A stretch of DNA of 64,000 nucleotides from Kappaphycus alvarezii (Eukaryota; Rhodophyta; Florideophyceae; Gigartinales; Solieriaceae). Shown in pieces: positions 34,811 to 44,657 of the stretch. A model generated the notes under the pieces. It was given only the letters and a program-made list of their open reading frames with translations, was not told where the DNA came from and made no database searches. Position 1 is the stretch's first letter. The number at the start of each line of letters is the position of its first letter. The position numbers and the translations under genes are program-made. The stretch covers positions 248,001 through 312,000 of the forward strand of contig NADL03000529.1 in NCBI GenBank assembly GCA_002205965.3. The letters run 5' to 3'.

Positions 34811-35851
34811 ATGGACGCAGGCATCGAATTTTGTTCCAATTGGATAAGAGAGTGTGCCGAAAACACCCTAGACTTCAACAAAATTCAACTGATGAAACGA
34901 TATGTGAGAAATTTCACCTTCAATGTAAACTTTTACAGCGCAAAGAAGGCTCTCAGGGACTTTCGACTTCGCCCAACAGAGATTCCAAGGGTTTTACAGA
35001 TAATGTGACTGAATAAGTGCAAAAACTCTAGGTCAAACTACTTTTGTGATAATTTCACGGTGTGGTGTATAGTACTTCGGAGACTAGTCTCCCCATGTAT
35101 GTGGTCCGATTAATAAATGGCACTAGGAATGAGAGCCTATGCCTTGTCAAAATTATTTTGGGAATCGTTGGAGGGGGTTTTAAGTAACTGTGCACATCTA
35201 GTTGAGGATTTCAGGATGGATCAAATAATGAATAGAGCAAAGATATACGCTGACGCAATCACTGCAAGAGAAGCGCCTTTAGAAAGATGCATTTTTTTTA
35301 TATATTGCACCAAAATTCAAATGTCGAGACCAGGCGGACCCTCAACAAACCAAATGTCCAAGGACTCTGGTCATAAGATATTCCAATGCCTCATATATAA
35401 AAGCATAACAACTTATGGACTGATACTTAACATAAGAGGTCTTCGGGCCGGACGTAGACGTGAAATTACTCTTTACCGACAGAGTACCACGGATACAGCA
35501 CTAGCACAGAATCTGCAACAGGCAACTGGTAGTTTTATGTTTATGGGGTTTCAGAATATATGCTTCGACCATGGCTGCAGGTCGCACTTGAAAGATAATT
35601 TGCTACACCGGCACAGCTTACGCAAAATATGCATGAACTCGGTACGTGAGGCAGTTTAGTGGCCTTATAAATACCCTAGACAGATCTGGACGAGCAAAGA
35701 TTATAAGCGAATGGTCAAAGTCCGGAAGGCACCAGTCGTATAGATGTATAAAGGTGCATACTTTTTATCGAACATGAAAGTATGTTTGCATCATGGCGGT
35801 CAGACGCAATCAAATTTTTCATGCTCCTCCCCATCCTTGAAAGAAAACTTA
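34811..35851 (+). pseudogene. PIF/Harbinger transposase (DDE_Tnp_4), catalytically dead
   Basis: 34811-35008 is the helical N-terminus. 35117-35659 holds the nuclease: SKLFWESLEGVLSNCAHLVE, then CIFFIYCTKIQMSRPGGPST, where the family has FxDGT, so the first D is Tyr (TAT 35303-35305). LILNIRGLRAGRRREITLYR stands where GRRHD is expected (second D is Glu), and NSVREAV*WPYKY has the third acidic residue (Glu) replaced by TAG at 35657-35659. After that stop the frame still reads transposase-like (YKRMVKVRKAP) and, after another frame change, ends at about 35851. Its role would be cut-and-paste with TTA/TAA targets. Confidence 0.75.
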
Positions 35852-35869
35852 AATTCATGAGAAGCTCGA

Positions 35870-37208
35870 CTACTCCAGATTCTTCACTAAAGCAACTATT
35901 GGGCAAATCATTTGCTTCCTCGCCTCTAGTGTAGCCGTAAGCCCCTGTTTATCTAAGTAGTCACGCCTCTCCGCCATCTGAAACCTCTTCTCTTCTAAAT
36001 TAAAACGCTTCAAGTCAAGCTAATCACGATGTCGGAGATGCTCTTGCTCAGACTCCTTTTGAACTCTCTCGAAATCCCATCTTTCCTGCTCCATCTTTAA
36101 CCTTTTAATCTCAGTTTCTTGTCGTTGCAGCATATGGTTCTCGAGCATTGCTTGGTCCTCATCATCATCATACAAAAAGATGACCGTCTACGAATGGAGT
36201 GCTCGGGCTTTTGTTAGGGCTTGTAACCCTTGTCGCATGATCCCTTTCTGCAGGACCACCATCTTCATTGCTGACACCACTTCCACGACTGCAGTGCTTG
36301 TTTCTAAGTTGAACACCTACCGCATGTAGCCTTCTATCTAGTTCTGTTCCCCCATTCCTTTCTGCTCTCCCGGGCTCTTTCATCACGTCCACAGCCACAG
36401 CCAGAATAATATCATCAATTAAGACTTTGCACTCCCCTTGTAGTTCAATAAACTCTTGCGCCGATGCGTTCACTCTCACAGCCTGCTAACGGTCTCACAG
36501 TAACTTTTTAAAGCAATCATTCATCGTTTTTCATAATTTTTTTTGCACTGTGTCAAGCTCAGATGGAGAAAGTGCGAAAATAAAGTGCGTCAGGGTATCT
36601 TGAAAATGCGGTTGTGCTTCACCATGGGGGGCAGGGCGTGTGTCTGTGAAAACCCGCCTTCAGGAGGAGTACTTCATGTGCGTTTGAGAAACGGATTTTC
36701 CTTTTTTTGGCTGTCACGTTTGCAGGTAGGATCTTTTCGTAGTCGTTGCTTGTCGCATGCGATTGTTCAGAGTTGATACTTGGAGGGCCGCGGCCTTGCT
36801 GAAGAGCGATTTTCGTCCGCGTTGCTGGGGTTTGCGGTGGATTTGTGATAGTGGTAGGGGGGATTTCTTGTGACATTGTTGAAGAGTGCATTACTGAACG
36901 GCTTATGGTGATCTCCATCACAAGTTCTACTGTGGAAGGAGTCGCCGTTCCTGGTTACTTTTTTTTCAGATTTTTGTCCCAGCCCGCTCCATTGGTCTGG
37001 GCAGAGTTGAAGTCTGAGTAAAAGCATGGCCCAAGTCTGGATTTGGAACTCGGGCGTGCTCTACAACTTGGGAGTGTTTTGATGTTGGGGTTGCCGAAAT
37101 ATTGTTGCGTGGGCCTTTGCTGGGTGTAATGACCGTTCTCATGGCATCAACTGTGTTTGGTGCCGATGAATGTATAGAATAGAGGCGTAGAATTGTTGGA
37201 AAGTGCAA
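35870..37208 (-). pseudogene. Myb/SANT-like Harbinger accessory protein
   Basis: N-terminal low-complexity part (37208-36966, Thr/Pro/Ser-rich, VVEHARVPNPDLGHAFTQTS). Then KKRKIRFSNAHEVLLLKAGF near 36680, a relic of the R-I-R-F-T-xxxD-xxLL-xEV start of trihelix/Myb-like domains. Then ASAQEFIELQGECKVLIDDI and AERNGGTELDRRLHAVGVQL (36479-36330), and a charged coiled coil (MLQRQETEIKRLKMEQERWD; LDLKRFNLEEKRFQMAERRD) ending ALVKNLE with TAG at 35870-35872. At least three frameshifts. The convergent transposase supports the Harbinger assignment. Confidence 0.6.
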
Positions 37209-37405
37209 GATTTAGGGTAATCAGGCCTCCAAACTAAATTTTTATGATATTTTCGTCAAGATCATCATTAAAATGACCTACTCAGAATATGGATAACTTT
37301 TTTCCGTTTCGTTTTGGACGGGAAACAATTTTTTCAAGTGTGATTGTTTCATTGGGTATACCTTTGCGTTGGATTTTAGTCAAATTTAGGCTTGACAAGT
37401 AAACG
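37209..37405. other. short AT-rich spacer
   Basis: No coding signal. It should contain the right end of the Harbinger unit and the left break of the gypsy fragment. Confidence 0.3.
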
Positions 37406-37408
37406 ATA

Positions 37409-37900
37409 TCAAAAATTAATCAAAGCAAGAAGCTCTCTGTCATTTGCAGTGTAGTCCGACTCAGCTGGTGAAATTTTCTTTGAATAGAAAGAAATTACAC
37501 GATCCCTTCCATTCTCATCCAAATGGGTTAGAGTTCCACCGACAGCAAGCTGTGAAGCATATACATGACCACGAAATGGCTTGTTCCAATTACGAGCCAC
37601 TAAAATTGGAGCAAATGTCATCGCTTTCTCTAGCTTCTGAAAAGCTTTATCATACTGTTGGTCCCATTTCCCAATACCTCGACCTTTCTTTGTCAGATCT
37701 GTGAGAGGTGCAGCAATTGCCGAGAACTTCTGAATAAACCTACCGAAAAACTGTATTAGACCTAAGAAACTTCTCAACTCCGTTAGAGATTCAGTTTTTG
37801 GCCAAGTTTGTAGGACTTCGACCTTCTCAGGATTGACACGAATGCTATCCCTCCCGAATATTAAACCCAAAAACTTCAGCTCAGTCTGACTAAACTGCAA
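37409..37900 (-). pseudogene. gypsy-A RT thumb and RNase H start
   Basis: 163 codons without a stop: FSQTELKFLGLIFGRDSIRV (end of the RT palm), ELRSFLGLIQFFGRFIQKFS (the classic FLGLxxYYRRFI segment), then RNase H as FRGHVYASQLAVGGTLTHLD, where the first catalytic aspartate (usually TDAS) is Ala-Ser with a Tyr before it, and SKKISPAESDYTANDRELLA with the second acidic residue (E in xxxxREL). It ends LINF then TGA. YxDD lies upstream of the break and is absent. Confidence 0.8.
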
Positions 37901-38319
37901 ATGACAGAGAGCTTCTGGATTTGATTAATTTTCTGGGAAGATTCAGGTGCTATCTTGAAGGTTCTGAATTTGAGAATTTCACAGACAACCAAGTGCTTAA
38001 GAGCTTCTTCACAAAACCGAAACTGAGTCGGAAAGAAGCATTTTGGTTGGAAATTCTCGGTAACTTCGGAATCTTTCCCATCACACTGAAGCCTGGAAGA
38101 ATTCACGTCTTGGGAGACGCATTATCCGGAGCTCCGCACGTGACTAGAGGAGACCGTGACATCTCAGTGAATGACGTTGAAGTTCCCTACCTTGACATTG
38201 ATCAGATCATTCCTCGGTATGATGAAGACCAGTTCTTTGGTCCAGTGTTAAAAGCCATGGACGTCTCTGTACATGTTACGACATTTCAAGGGAACATTAC
38301 GAATTTATTTCCTCCATAA
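37892..38319 (+). pseudogene. gypsy-A RNase H end and connection domain
   Basis: After the breakpoint: LGRFRCYLEGSEFENFTDNQ, with D in the TDNxxL motif (third RNase H acidic residue), then LKSFFTKPKLSRKEAFWLEI and HVLGDALSGAPHVT, the DALSR signature with R changed to G. An acidic connection follows (DVEVPYLDIDQIIPRYDEDQ) to TAA at 38317-38319. It continues precisely the protein that stops in the inverted half, so both come from one ancestral reading frame. No integrase zinc finger follows. Confidence 0.8.
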
Positions 38320-38607
38320 TCCTCTATTGATTACATATCGTGCTTAAACAGCTATTTACAGTACTCTAAACTCCAACCAGTCATGATTCCTCTACATTAC
38401 AGTACCTCTGGACCATAATGTAGACACGCAACTGCATATTTGCACGATGCAAATTATATGTGTAAATACTGTTCACAAGAATTCCATCCCTAGAAGTTCG
38501 TTCAATTAGCATTTACTGTCGAGTTGGCAGTACAGTACAAATAGGTTAGTTTAGTAACCTGAAACTAGGACTGGAGTTAGAAAGTAACTAAACCAAAATA
38601 AAAAACA
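38320..38607. other. spacer with TACAGTAC motifs
   Basis: No coding signal. ACAGTACTC, TACAGTACC and CAGTACAGTAC occur at about 38360, 38400 and 38530; these may be relics of transposon ends. It joins the gypsy and copia fragments. Confidence 0.3.
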
Positions 38608-38865
38608 GTCGAGCTTCTCACGGACAGCAAGCACCTCTTTGACTTCATCTAAAAGAGATATCGGACATTATAAAAGCCCATGACGCTATTTATCGCGGCG
38701 GCAAGAGATGGATTCCAGGATATAAATATTTCATACATTTGATTCGTCCGAAGTCAACAGAACCTTGTCGACACCCTTACGAAGCCAATATGTCAATAAA
38801 GGCTTCGGCAAACTGTAGCTAAAGGTCATCTAGATATTCAAACACAGCGGTGGATTGTCAGGACT
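38608..38865 (+). pseudogene. copia RNase H C-terminal fragment (Copia-C)
   Basis: In one frame with two stops: VELLTDSKHLFDFI (copia xxDSxxLxD, RNase H aspartate), AAARDGFQDINISYI and RSQQNLVDTLTKPI, ending QTVAKGHLDIQ. The NLxDxLTK signature marks the copia polyprotein tail. RT and everything upstream is missing; the fragment abuts the gypsy-A piece through a 0.3 kb spacer. Its sequence differs from both Copia-A and the 756-863 fragment. Confidence 0.65.
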
Positions 38866-39639
38866 AGGGACGCCACTTAATTTATTCAATTACTAGCTGA
38901 AGTATCTTAGCTTCTTTAAACATAGGACTACTCAGACCACCACACATGTGCAGCCTTCCTGATGAAATTCTGATTGGACAACTTTAAAACCTATCGCAAA
39001 TGAGACCCCCAGACGCATTTAACTAGAGACAATGGTCACCTTGCGACAGCCCACTTATGGACTGAGAAAATCGAACCAAGCAAAACCAATACTTATAACT
39101 TGCGATGATTATAAAAGCAGTTGAAGATTGATTTACGGAAAACCAACCTCTTTTTTCCCGCAACAGCTTTCTTTTGTGGGGCTCGCGGAAATTTAAGGCC
39201 TGGTGGGCGCCGCGAATGATATCGAACACTTGCTCTAGCATCCTAAAATAATTCATACATGCCATCATCCTATCTTTAACGATCCTCGAAAAACCTTCGT
39301 TGAGAAATTACCTTATTCTAATGACAGTCGCCGCCAGTATTCAATACAAGTCTCCACTCAAGCAGCTCAGAAGACCTTTTACGACGATATGAAAATAAAA
39401 TGTAAGGGGTTAATCATTATCGAGCGCTCCTGAGCAATATAACACGACGGATACCCCGCTCTTCCTCCTGGAAAACTCTTTCGTGTATTCTAGTGGTCAA
39501 ATCTCTCTACCAATAGCATCACTACTTTTTTTCATTTTGAACCCCCAAAGGTGATGACAAAATAACGGGTAACGGCCTTACCGTTTTCAACCGCAACTGT
39601 AACGGTATCTAGGGCCACCTTACGACTCGTGTGACTGAG
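38866..39639. other. low-content stretch with one weak minus-strand frame
   Basis: A minus frame at 39023-39268 reads RMLEQVFDIIRGAHQALNF, faintly like the histidine-rich entry of retroelement integrases (DxIRxxHxxxxH), but the second half lacks the CxxC pair. I leave it unassigned. Nothing else is supported. Confidence 0.25.
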
Positions 39640-40085
39640 AGTGGTTATGAAGGAACCGATAGTTATGAATTATGTAAACATATCACCTATCCCGCCCACG
39701 CTGGCATACTACCTAGCCCTTCTGAATTCCTTTCCTCCCATGGACACACCTCTTCCACACATAACCGCTTCAACCTTGTATGGCGTTGTGTCCTCCATAT
39801 GTGGTTTATTTGCCACAGTAACACTATCCCTTGCTTCCTCCCCTTCAATACTCTTCGTCTTTTGCGATGAAGAAACAACTTTCTTTTCCAATAAATGCTT
39901 CGCACAATAATTATCCACCCTGCTTGACTACGGTTTCATCCTTCCATACCTCCTCAAGAACTTCTCCTCGTCACTTATGTCACTCTCCATGACATTCAAC
40001 TCCGCGATTAGACTCTCGTCATCGGACCTTTAAAAACGCGGCACCAATCTTAACGCCCGTTCCCGTACACTTTCTGCCGTCGCCA
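39640..40085 (-). pseudogene. hypothetical acidic protein, broken
   Basis: Minus-strand start MATAESVRERALRLVPRF at 40083, a TAA, then SDDESLIAELNVMESDISDE and EKFLRRYGRMKP, a TAG, then 39918-39709 as one frame (NYCAKHLLEKKVVSSSQKTK). All pieces stay in one frame, so two nonsense changes explain the damage. No family recognised. The first half is an acidic amphipathic helix pattern. Openness in the antisense frame over the last 200 bases makes the second half less certain. Confidence 0.35.
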
Positions 40086-40235
40086 TTTTAAAAGCTTCCT
40101 TGACACCACCGTTCTAAACAACTTCAAATGTTTTAATTTTGGCCCATTTTTACTCGTTTTATGAATTTTTTTTATTATTTTGAATTTTGCTTGGTAATTG
40201 CCGCGCAACGCATTGTGCCGCAGGGAGCTGTGTCA

Positions 40236-40325
40236 GTCAGTCATATATGCAGTACCCAGTACAATGTACATGCACAGTACTGTATACCACGCACTGTAAC
40301 ACTGTACTGTTCGGTACGGTACACA
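40236..40325. repeat. GTAC/CAGTAC-rich cluster
   Basis: Within 90 bases CAGTACCCAGTACAATGTAC, CAGTACTGTATACC, ACTGTACTGT and GGTACGGTACAC follow one another. It looks like stacked transposon-end or promoter motifs; the function is unknown. Confidence 0.5.
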
Positions 40326-40935
40326 GATTTGCGCAAAACGCCCTTAACTTTCGACGGCGTGGGCTGTGCTGGGTGAGCGGGTTTTACTTAATTAATGTCC
40401 TCGCCTGTACTGAGCTCACACACGTACCTGACCGGCTTTATCATTCTACAGGAGTACCACAACGTGGACTACCGTCCGCCGCATCGCTGAGGCGCCCGCT
40501 CCGTCCCTTCTTTACCAATAAAGCAACCCAAATTTTTATATACTAAGCGCACTCAATTACGGTGTCTAATACCACCGCGCAGAATGCTTTGAGTCAGGAA
40601 TGCGTCTCACGAAAATTATTACAGCTTGAAGTGCACCACAGAATGGCATCTACACAATGATCCATGTTGCTACAATCAAATTTTCAGCAATGCAGATAAG
40701 AACATTTTTATTGCTATTTTAATGTGATTCTTCATTATTTTTCAAACAATGATGTTTCTGTACGCTTCATTCAGCCAACTGAACCAAATTTAGTTAGAGC
40801 TAAAATAGAGGGTAACCAGTTTCCATCATCAACATGGTGAGGTGTGGAACTGGGGAAAAAACCTCTATGCAGATCAAATTTGTGGCGAAAATTAACATGA
40901 CAGCAAACTGTTTCAATCGCACTTTAAAGTAATTT
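40326..40935. other. no supported gene
   Basis: Open frames of about 70-120 codons at 40161-40546 run through the GTAC cluster and look non-coding (Cys/Tyr/Thr-rich). The rest is AT-rich with stops. Confidence 0.3.
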
Positions 40936-41410
40936 TCAGAAAGCAACGCCTTCTTTTTGCAAAATAATGCCATTTGCGATGGTTTTCGGATAACACTTTT
41001 TCATTCCGGCACCCTGATTAAAGGTGTCTGGAATGTCGAGAGAAATCAGGTCGTGCGAAAATTTGCCCCGCCAATCCTCAAGAGAAATTTTACATATCAT
41101 TACACCTGTGAAAACGATGAGAATTAGAATAATCTCAGACTGAACAAGACTTGTGCACAACTGAAATTGGTTTATTTCCAAAGAACCCTGAACTAAATTT
41201 GCTTTTTTCAGTGACGAAGACGAACTCCTCCGTAGTTTTATCCATCCATTCCTCACCAAATACAGTAAAAGTAGTTATGAGAGACTTTATTATCACATTC
41301 ATAGAGATAGCATGCCCACATGTGTCTGAGCTCTCCTCAACTAAGTCGCAACGAAAAGTCACATCTCCGTCATTAAAAGTTTCCGGCCTTCTTAACAGTA
41401 CACCAACCAA
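40936..41410 (-). pseudogene. hypothetical protein, two frames
   Basis: Minus-strand 41410-41135 (LVGVLLRRPETFNDGDVTFR; DKTTEEFVFVTEKSKFSSGF) connects by one frameshift near 41140 to 41135-40936 (CKISLEDWRGKFSHDLISLD; NGIILQKEGVAF). Residue use looks protein-like and the plus strand over the same span is a weaker 100-codon frame. No motif recognised. It could be an exon pair or an old element. Confidence 0.3.
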
Positions 41411-42889
41411 GTTGCCCGATATATGGAGTTATTTTCATGTCAAATTCAACTAAGTTGAAGGTAAAATACTCTCTCTTGGGAACAGGAAGGAAATATCAGT
41501 TTTAAGCATCACCGAAAGCCAAGCATCCCAAAAAATTATTTTCATAAGCCTCTACACCTCTTCCACATTTGGGCGACATGATTACACTATCAGGAATGGA
41601 TGTGATGCATATCACATCACATTGCGTTTTAAACGTTGCAAACTTTACATTGAAAAATCTCATTAGTTTCGGAGAGAACTGCGTGTCTTAGGATCTAGGG
41701 TAGAAATTTAAGGCATGTCAAGTTTATTGTGGCACACAAAGCTCAACAAACCCCTGGAAATCTCCTAAATGGTATCTAATTCGTATTCTCAGACTTCCCA
41801 TAATGTATCCATACCAAAAGGTAGTGTTTTTATACTTCCTTTTTTCAAGATTCGGAACTCTTAATTTCCTCTCGCATCTTAATTCACGAGCTTGCTACAG
41901 CTGGAATGACATCACGCGGCTTCTTGTCAAGTCATTCATATGCGCATGAACACTTTGATCAGTCTCAAGCACAAGCATGTGGCTGATCACAATCTCAAGG
42001 TGTCTTCGTAATGAATTAAATTCAATAACAACGGATAGGTTCACAGTTCGCAATTTTTTTGGCTATGTAATCATCTAATCTTATTACTTCCAACACTTTT
42101 GGAAGTAGATTGTTGGTTCACGTGCTCTTCGGGTTCCTACGAATCATTTAATCCCACTGACTCATCATTTGCAGAATTATTAGCTCCTTCAATCGCGAAT
42201 CTCCATGACAGCTCGTCATTGGCTTTACCGACACAATCGAAGCCCTTCTCTATCGCTTGAATATTTAGCCCTGAAAGTAAATCCACTAACTCAATCTAAG
42301 TCTACCAATACTTAATCTCGGGATGTTTTATCACAACCCTTCCTAGGACTTCAATCACGGAGCAGTCCTCGAATACCAGAACTTACGCATAGCAACACAT
42401 AAATGGTGACCTATAAAGGTTTTATATTCGCCAAAATGACCTAAAGTGAATCCGTTCTTCTGGGTAAAACATGTCTCCATCCATCTTAACCGGATTTTCC
42501 TCTCAATCGAAGGCCATTGATTATTTGAGTGCACATAGATATCTGAAAAATTACATGAAAATGTGGTGCTTGATTTGTCGCATTACCAAGCGCACGATTG
42601 GGACTTCAGTACTGGCAAACATCCCATACTTTCTCTGGAAACCAATATCCTCATGAACATGAATTCTTGGTTCGAAGAGAGGTATTATCTATGTATCGGC
42701 ACTGCCACCTGTAAGTTTCCACATAATATCTGGAGTCGATAGATGGCCGCGATGTAATTTAAAATTGAAATTTAATAGATGGGGAGGACGAGTAAAATCT
42801 AAAACTCATATCCTCCATCCATCAGCTAAATAATCGTTGGTTGTCCTGAAATTTTTAGTATTGTTAAGCCGCTAAACTTTGGAAGAGCT
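41411..42889. other. AT-rich stretch without a supported gene
   Basis: A 61-codon plus frame at 42471 (KMWCLICRITKRTIGTS) was considered as a Merlin/IS1016-type zinc motif and not accepted. Otherwise I see nothing. Confidence 0.3.
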
Positions 42890-43378
42890 GTGGTTGCCAA
42901 AAATAACTCGAGCATAGTAAAAATTATTCAGTTCCCGGGAGCCAGAAGATCTAAGAGGCGGCACAGAAAGAATGACAAAATGCGGGCATACAAAGAACAT
43001 CACGCAAGAAAGATGAGGTGGTTTAGGACTGTACAACCTCATCAACCTCCAAGTAAGATTTTGAGCAATCATGATTGGGAAACCCAGAAGTACAAGACGT
43101 ACAGACTTCATATTTTTAGCTTCTGCTACGACGTAGAAAGAATCAATGGCACTTGGTAGAATGTTCTTGGGAACGAAGTCCGGAAAATGAAAAATATGAT
43201 GTAATGAATTCCTCAAGACGATTGAAGGCAATTCCGGACGAGACAGTTTTTACTACTATACCAGATGTGTGCAAAATTCGCACACGAAAAGAAAATCTAG
43301 AAGAGGACCAAATATGGATACAGTATCGGAATTTGGAAGATATTTTTACAGTTTCTGAAATTGCAAGATATTTTTAAT
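42890..43378 (+). other. possible hypothetical coding region
   Basis: Two overlapping plus frames: 42890-43159, basic (GARRSKRRHRKNDKMRAYKE), and 43153-43377 (DVCKIRTRKENLEEDQIWIQ). A minus frame of 119 codons covers the first. No family, start or splice signal convincingly joins them. The basic cluster would be a plausible nuclear localisation signal if translated. Confidence 0.25.
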
Positions 43379-43578
43379 TTGGATGAGTGTGGCAAAATCA
43401 TGGTTTGATTTTTTATTTTAAGACACGGTATCATTAATATATGACCTTTCTGTACACGTCCAGGGTCGTCACACTTTTCGAAGACGTCGCAGTATTTAAA
43501 GTTCGAAATCGACGACGTTGAGGCAACCCCCCCGCCATCAACTACCCCATCGTCTCACCCCTTCTTTCGGCCCTTAAC

Positions 43579-44185
43579 ATGACCAACCTCTGCCCTTCCC
43601 TCACCATCACCAAGTCATGCCGAGACGGTCATCCACTCAACCCTTTGGCCCTGATGGCAAGTGGTCCAACTGACTACGATGATTACTGTAGAAGGTTGGA
43701 ACGGGAACGCGTTCGGGAATGGCTCTGCCGTAACTGCTTCGAGCAGGAAGAAGAGGAGAAGGAGGAGGAGGTGAGAAGAGTAGTTACAGGTGGAAGAGGA
43801 AGAAGAGGAAGAGGAGGAGAAAGAAGAGGACGAAGAGGAGGAGTGGGTGGACCCGTGGGATCCACTAGTGTATAACGGTGTGGGAGCTCTTATAGAGAAC
43901 GAAGGGGAGAATGAGGGAGTAATTGTGATCTCTAACACTTCTGACGAGGATGAAGAGAGGAGCGAAGAGGAGGATGAGGGAGAGAGGGAAATGGAAAGTG
44001 CTGGATTAGTGGGGAAGAGGCCAGAAAATATGGACCAGGTGGTCCCGACTTTGGAACCGGATGAGGGCTTTCTCAGTGGTCTAGATATTTCGCAGGAGGC
44101 AATGGAGAATTCTAAGCCGTTCGCGGATATTTGTGTGGACTGCCTGGGTGGAATGGATATTTTTTGCGGAACTGTTTGGCTCTGA
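43579..44185 (+). CDS. hypothetical acidic protein; possible 19-nt intron
   Basis: ATG at 43579 follows a C/T-rich leader. 64 codons (43579-43770, with YCRRLERERVREWLCRNCF) lead into a GAG/GAA-rich tract. GTGAGAAGAGTAGTTACAG at 43771-43789 has consensus splice ends (GAG|GTGAGA, TTACAG|G). Removing it joins exon 1 in frame to 43790-44185, giving about 195 residues with a long Glu run, WVDPWDPLVYNGVGALIENE and acidic SNTSDEDEERSEEED. Without removal, the purine repeat is read as an RGG-type tail (GGRGRRGRGGERRGRRGG) ending at 43875. No stops in either version. Function unknown; two adjacent genes or a slippage mutation are alternatives. Confidence 0.45.
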
Positions 44186-44657
44186 TATAGAGGACTAAGA
44201 TATTAGGGAAAGAATTTAGATATTTATCCTGATAGTATCTGCTGTTAGTCTTTCTCGTTCACATGATTCCATTTGATGCATTTCATGGTTCTTAGTATGT
44301 TTCTTTGAGACTTTAGGGTTTGCCAAAAAGTCTATATAAGCTGAATAAACTGCTTCCTCTTGTTAAGGTAAAGCAAGTTGGCAGACAACTTCAAGTCAAT
44401 TCCCAAGTAGTAGGAAGTTGAGAGTCAACTTCAGACTCGAGAAATTTTCCTACGCTGGTCACAGAGCATTAGTGATAGACCCTGCCCCTTGCATACTTGC
44501 TTGAAGCCCTCTCTCCTGTCTTCTTTACCCACTCCTTTTTGTTCGTTCAACAATACCACAGTAGCACTTTTTTTTGCTTGCAACACATCCTTCTTTGGGT
44601 AGATGGTTCTGAGTATCTCTTCTCGCGACGATTTACCCCTATCAATACCCATTGCAG

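Larger units (their letters stand above)
34811..37208. mobile_element. PIF/Harbinger-type element with two converging genes
   Basis: A DDE_Tnp_4 transposase on the plus strand (34811-35851) and a Myb/SANT-like coiled-coil protein on the minus strand (35870-37208) meet tail to tail about 20 bases apart. PIF/Harbinger transposons characteristically carry exactly these two genes; the Myb-like protein helps import the transposase and bind the ends. TIRs and the 3 bp target duplication were not located. The right flank is cut close by a gypsy fragment. Confidence 0.65.
37406..38319. mobile_element. Ty3/gypsy fragment with an internal inversion (gypsy-A)
   Basis: Two pieces of one gypsy polyprotein lie head to head: RT/RNase H on the minus strand (37409-37900) and the rest of RNase H plus connection on the plus strand (from about 37892). 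A 39-base inverted repeat with 3 mismatches (37406-37444 and 37892-37930) marks both breakpoints; its perfect core of 21 bases encodes the TANDREL region. No LTRs, integrase or gag. Confidence 0.75.

Noticed and set aside
20704..37930. Hairpins and inversions purely as amplification chimeras
   Set aside because: Cannot be excluded without reads, but the short hairpins do not continue into longer inverted flanks as typical chimeras do, so I kept them as findings with that caveat.
39023..39268. Integrase zinc-finger remnant
   Set aside because: One His-like spacing only; the CxxC pair is missing.
42471..42656. Merlin/IS1016-like transposase fragment
   Set aside because: Only a vague WCxxC followed by basic residues; no DDE strand or further motif nearby.
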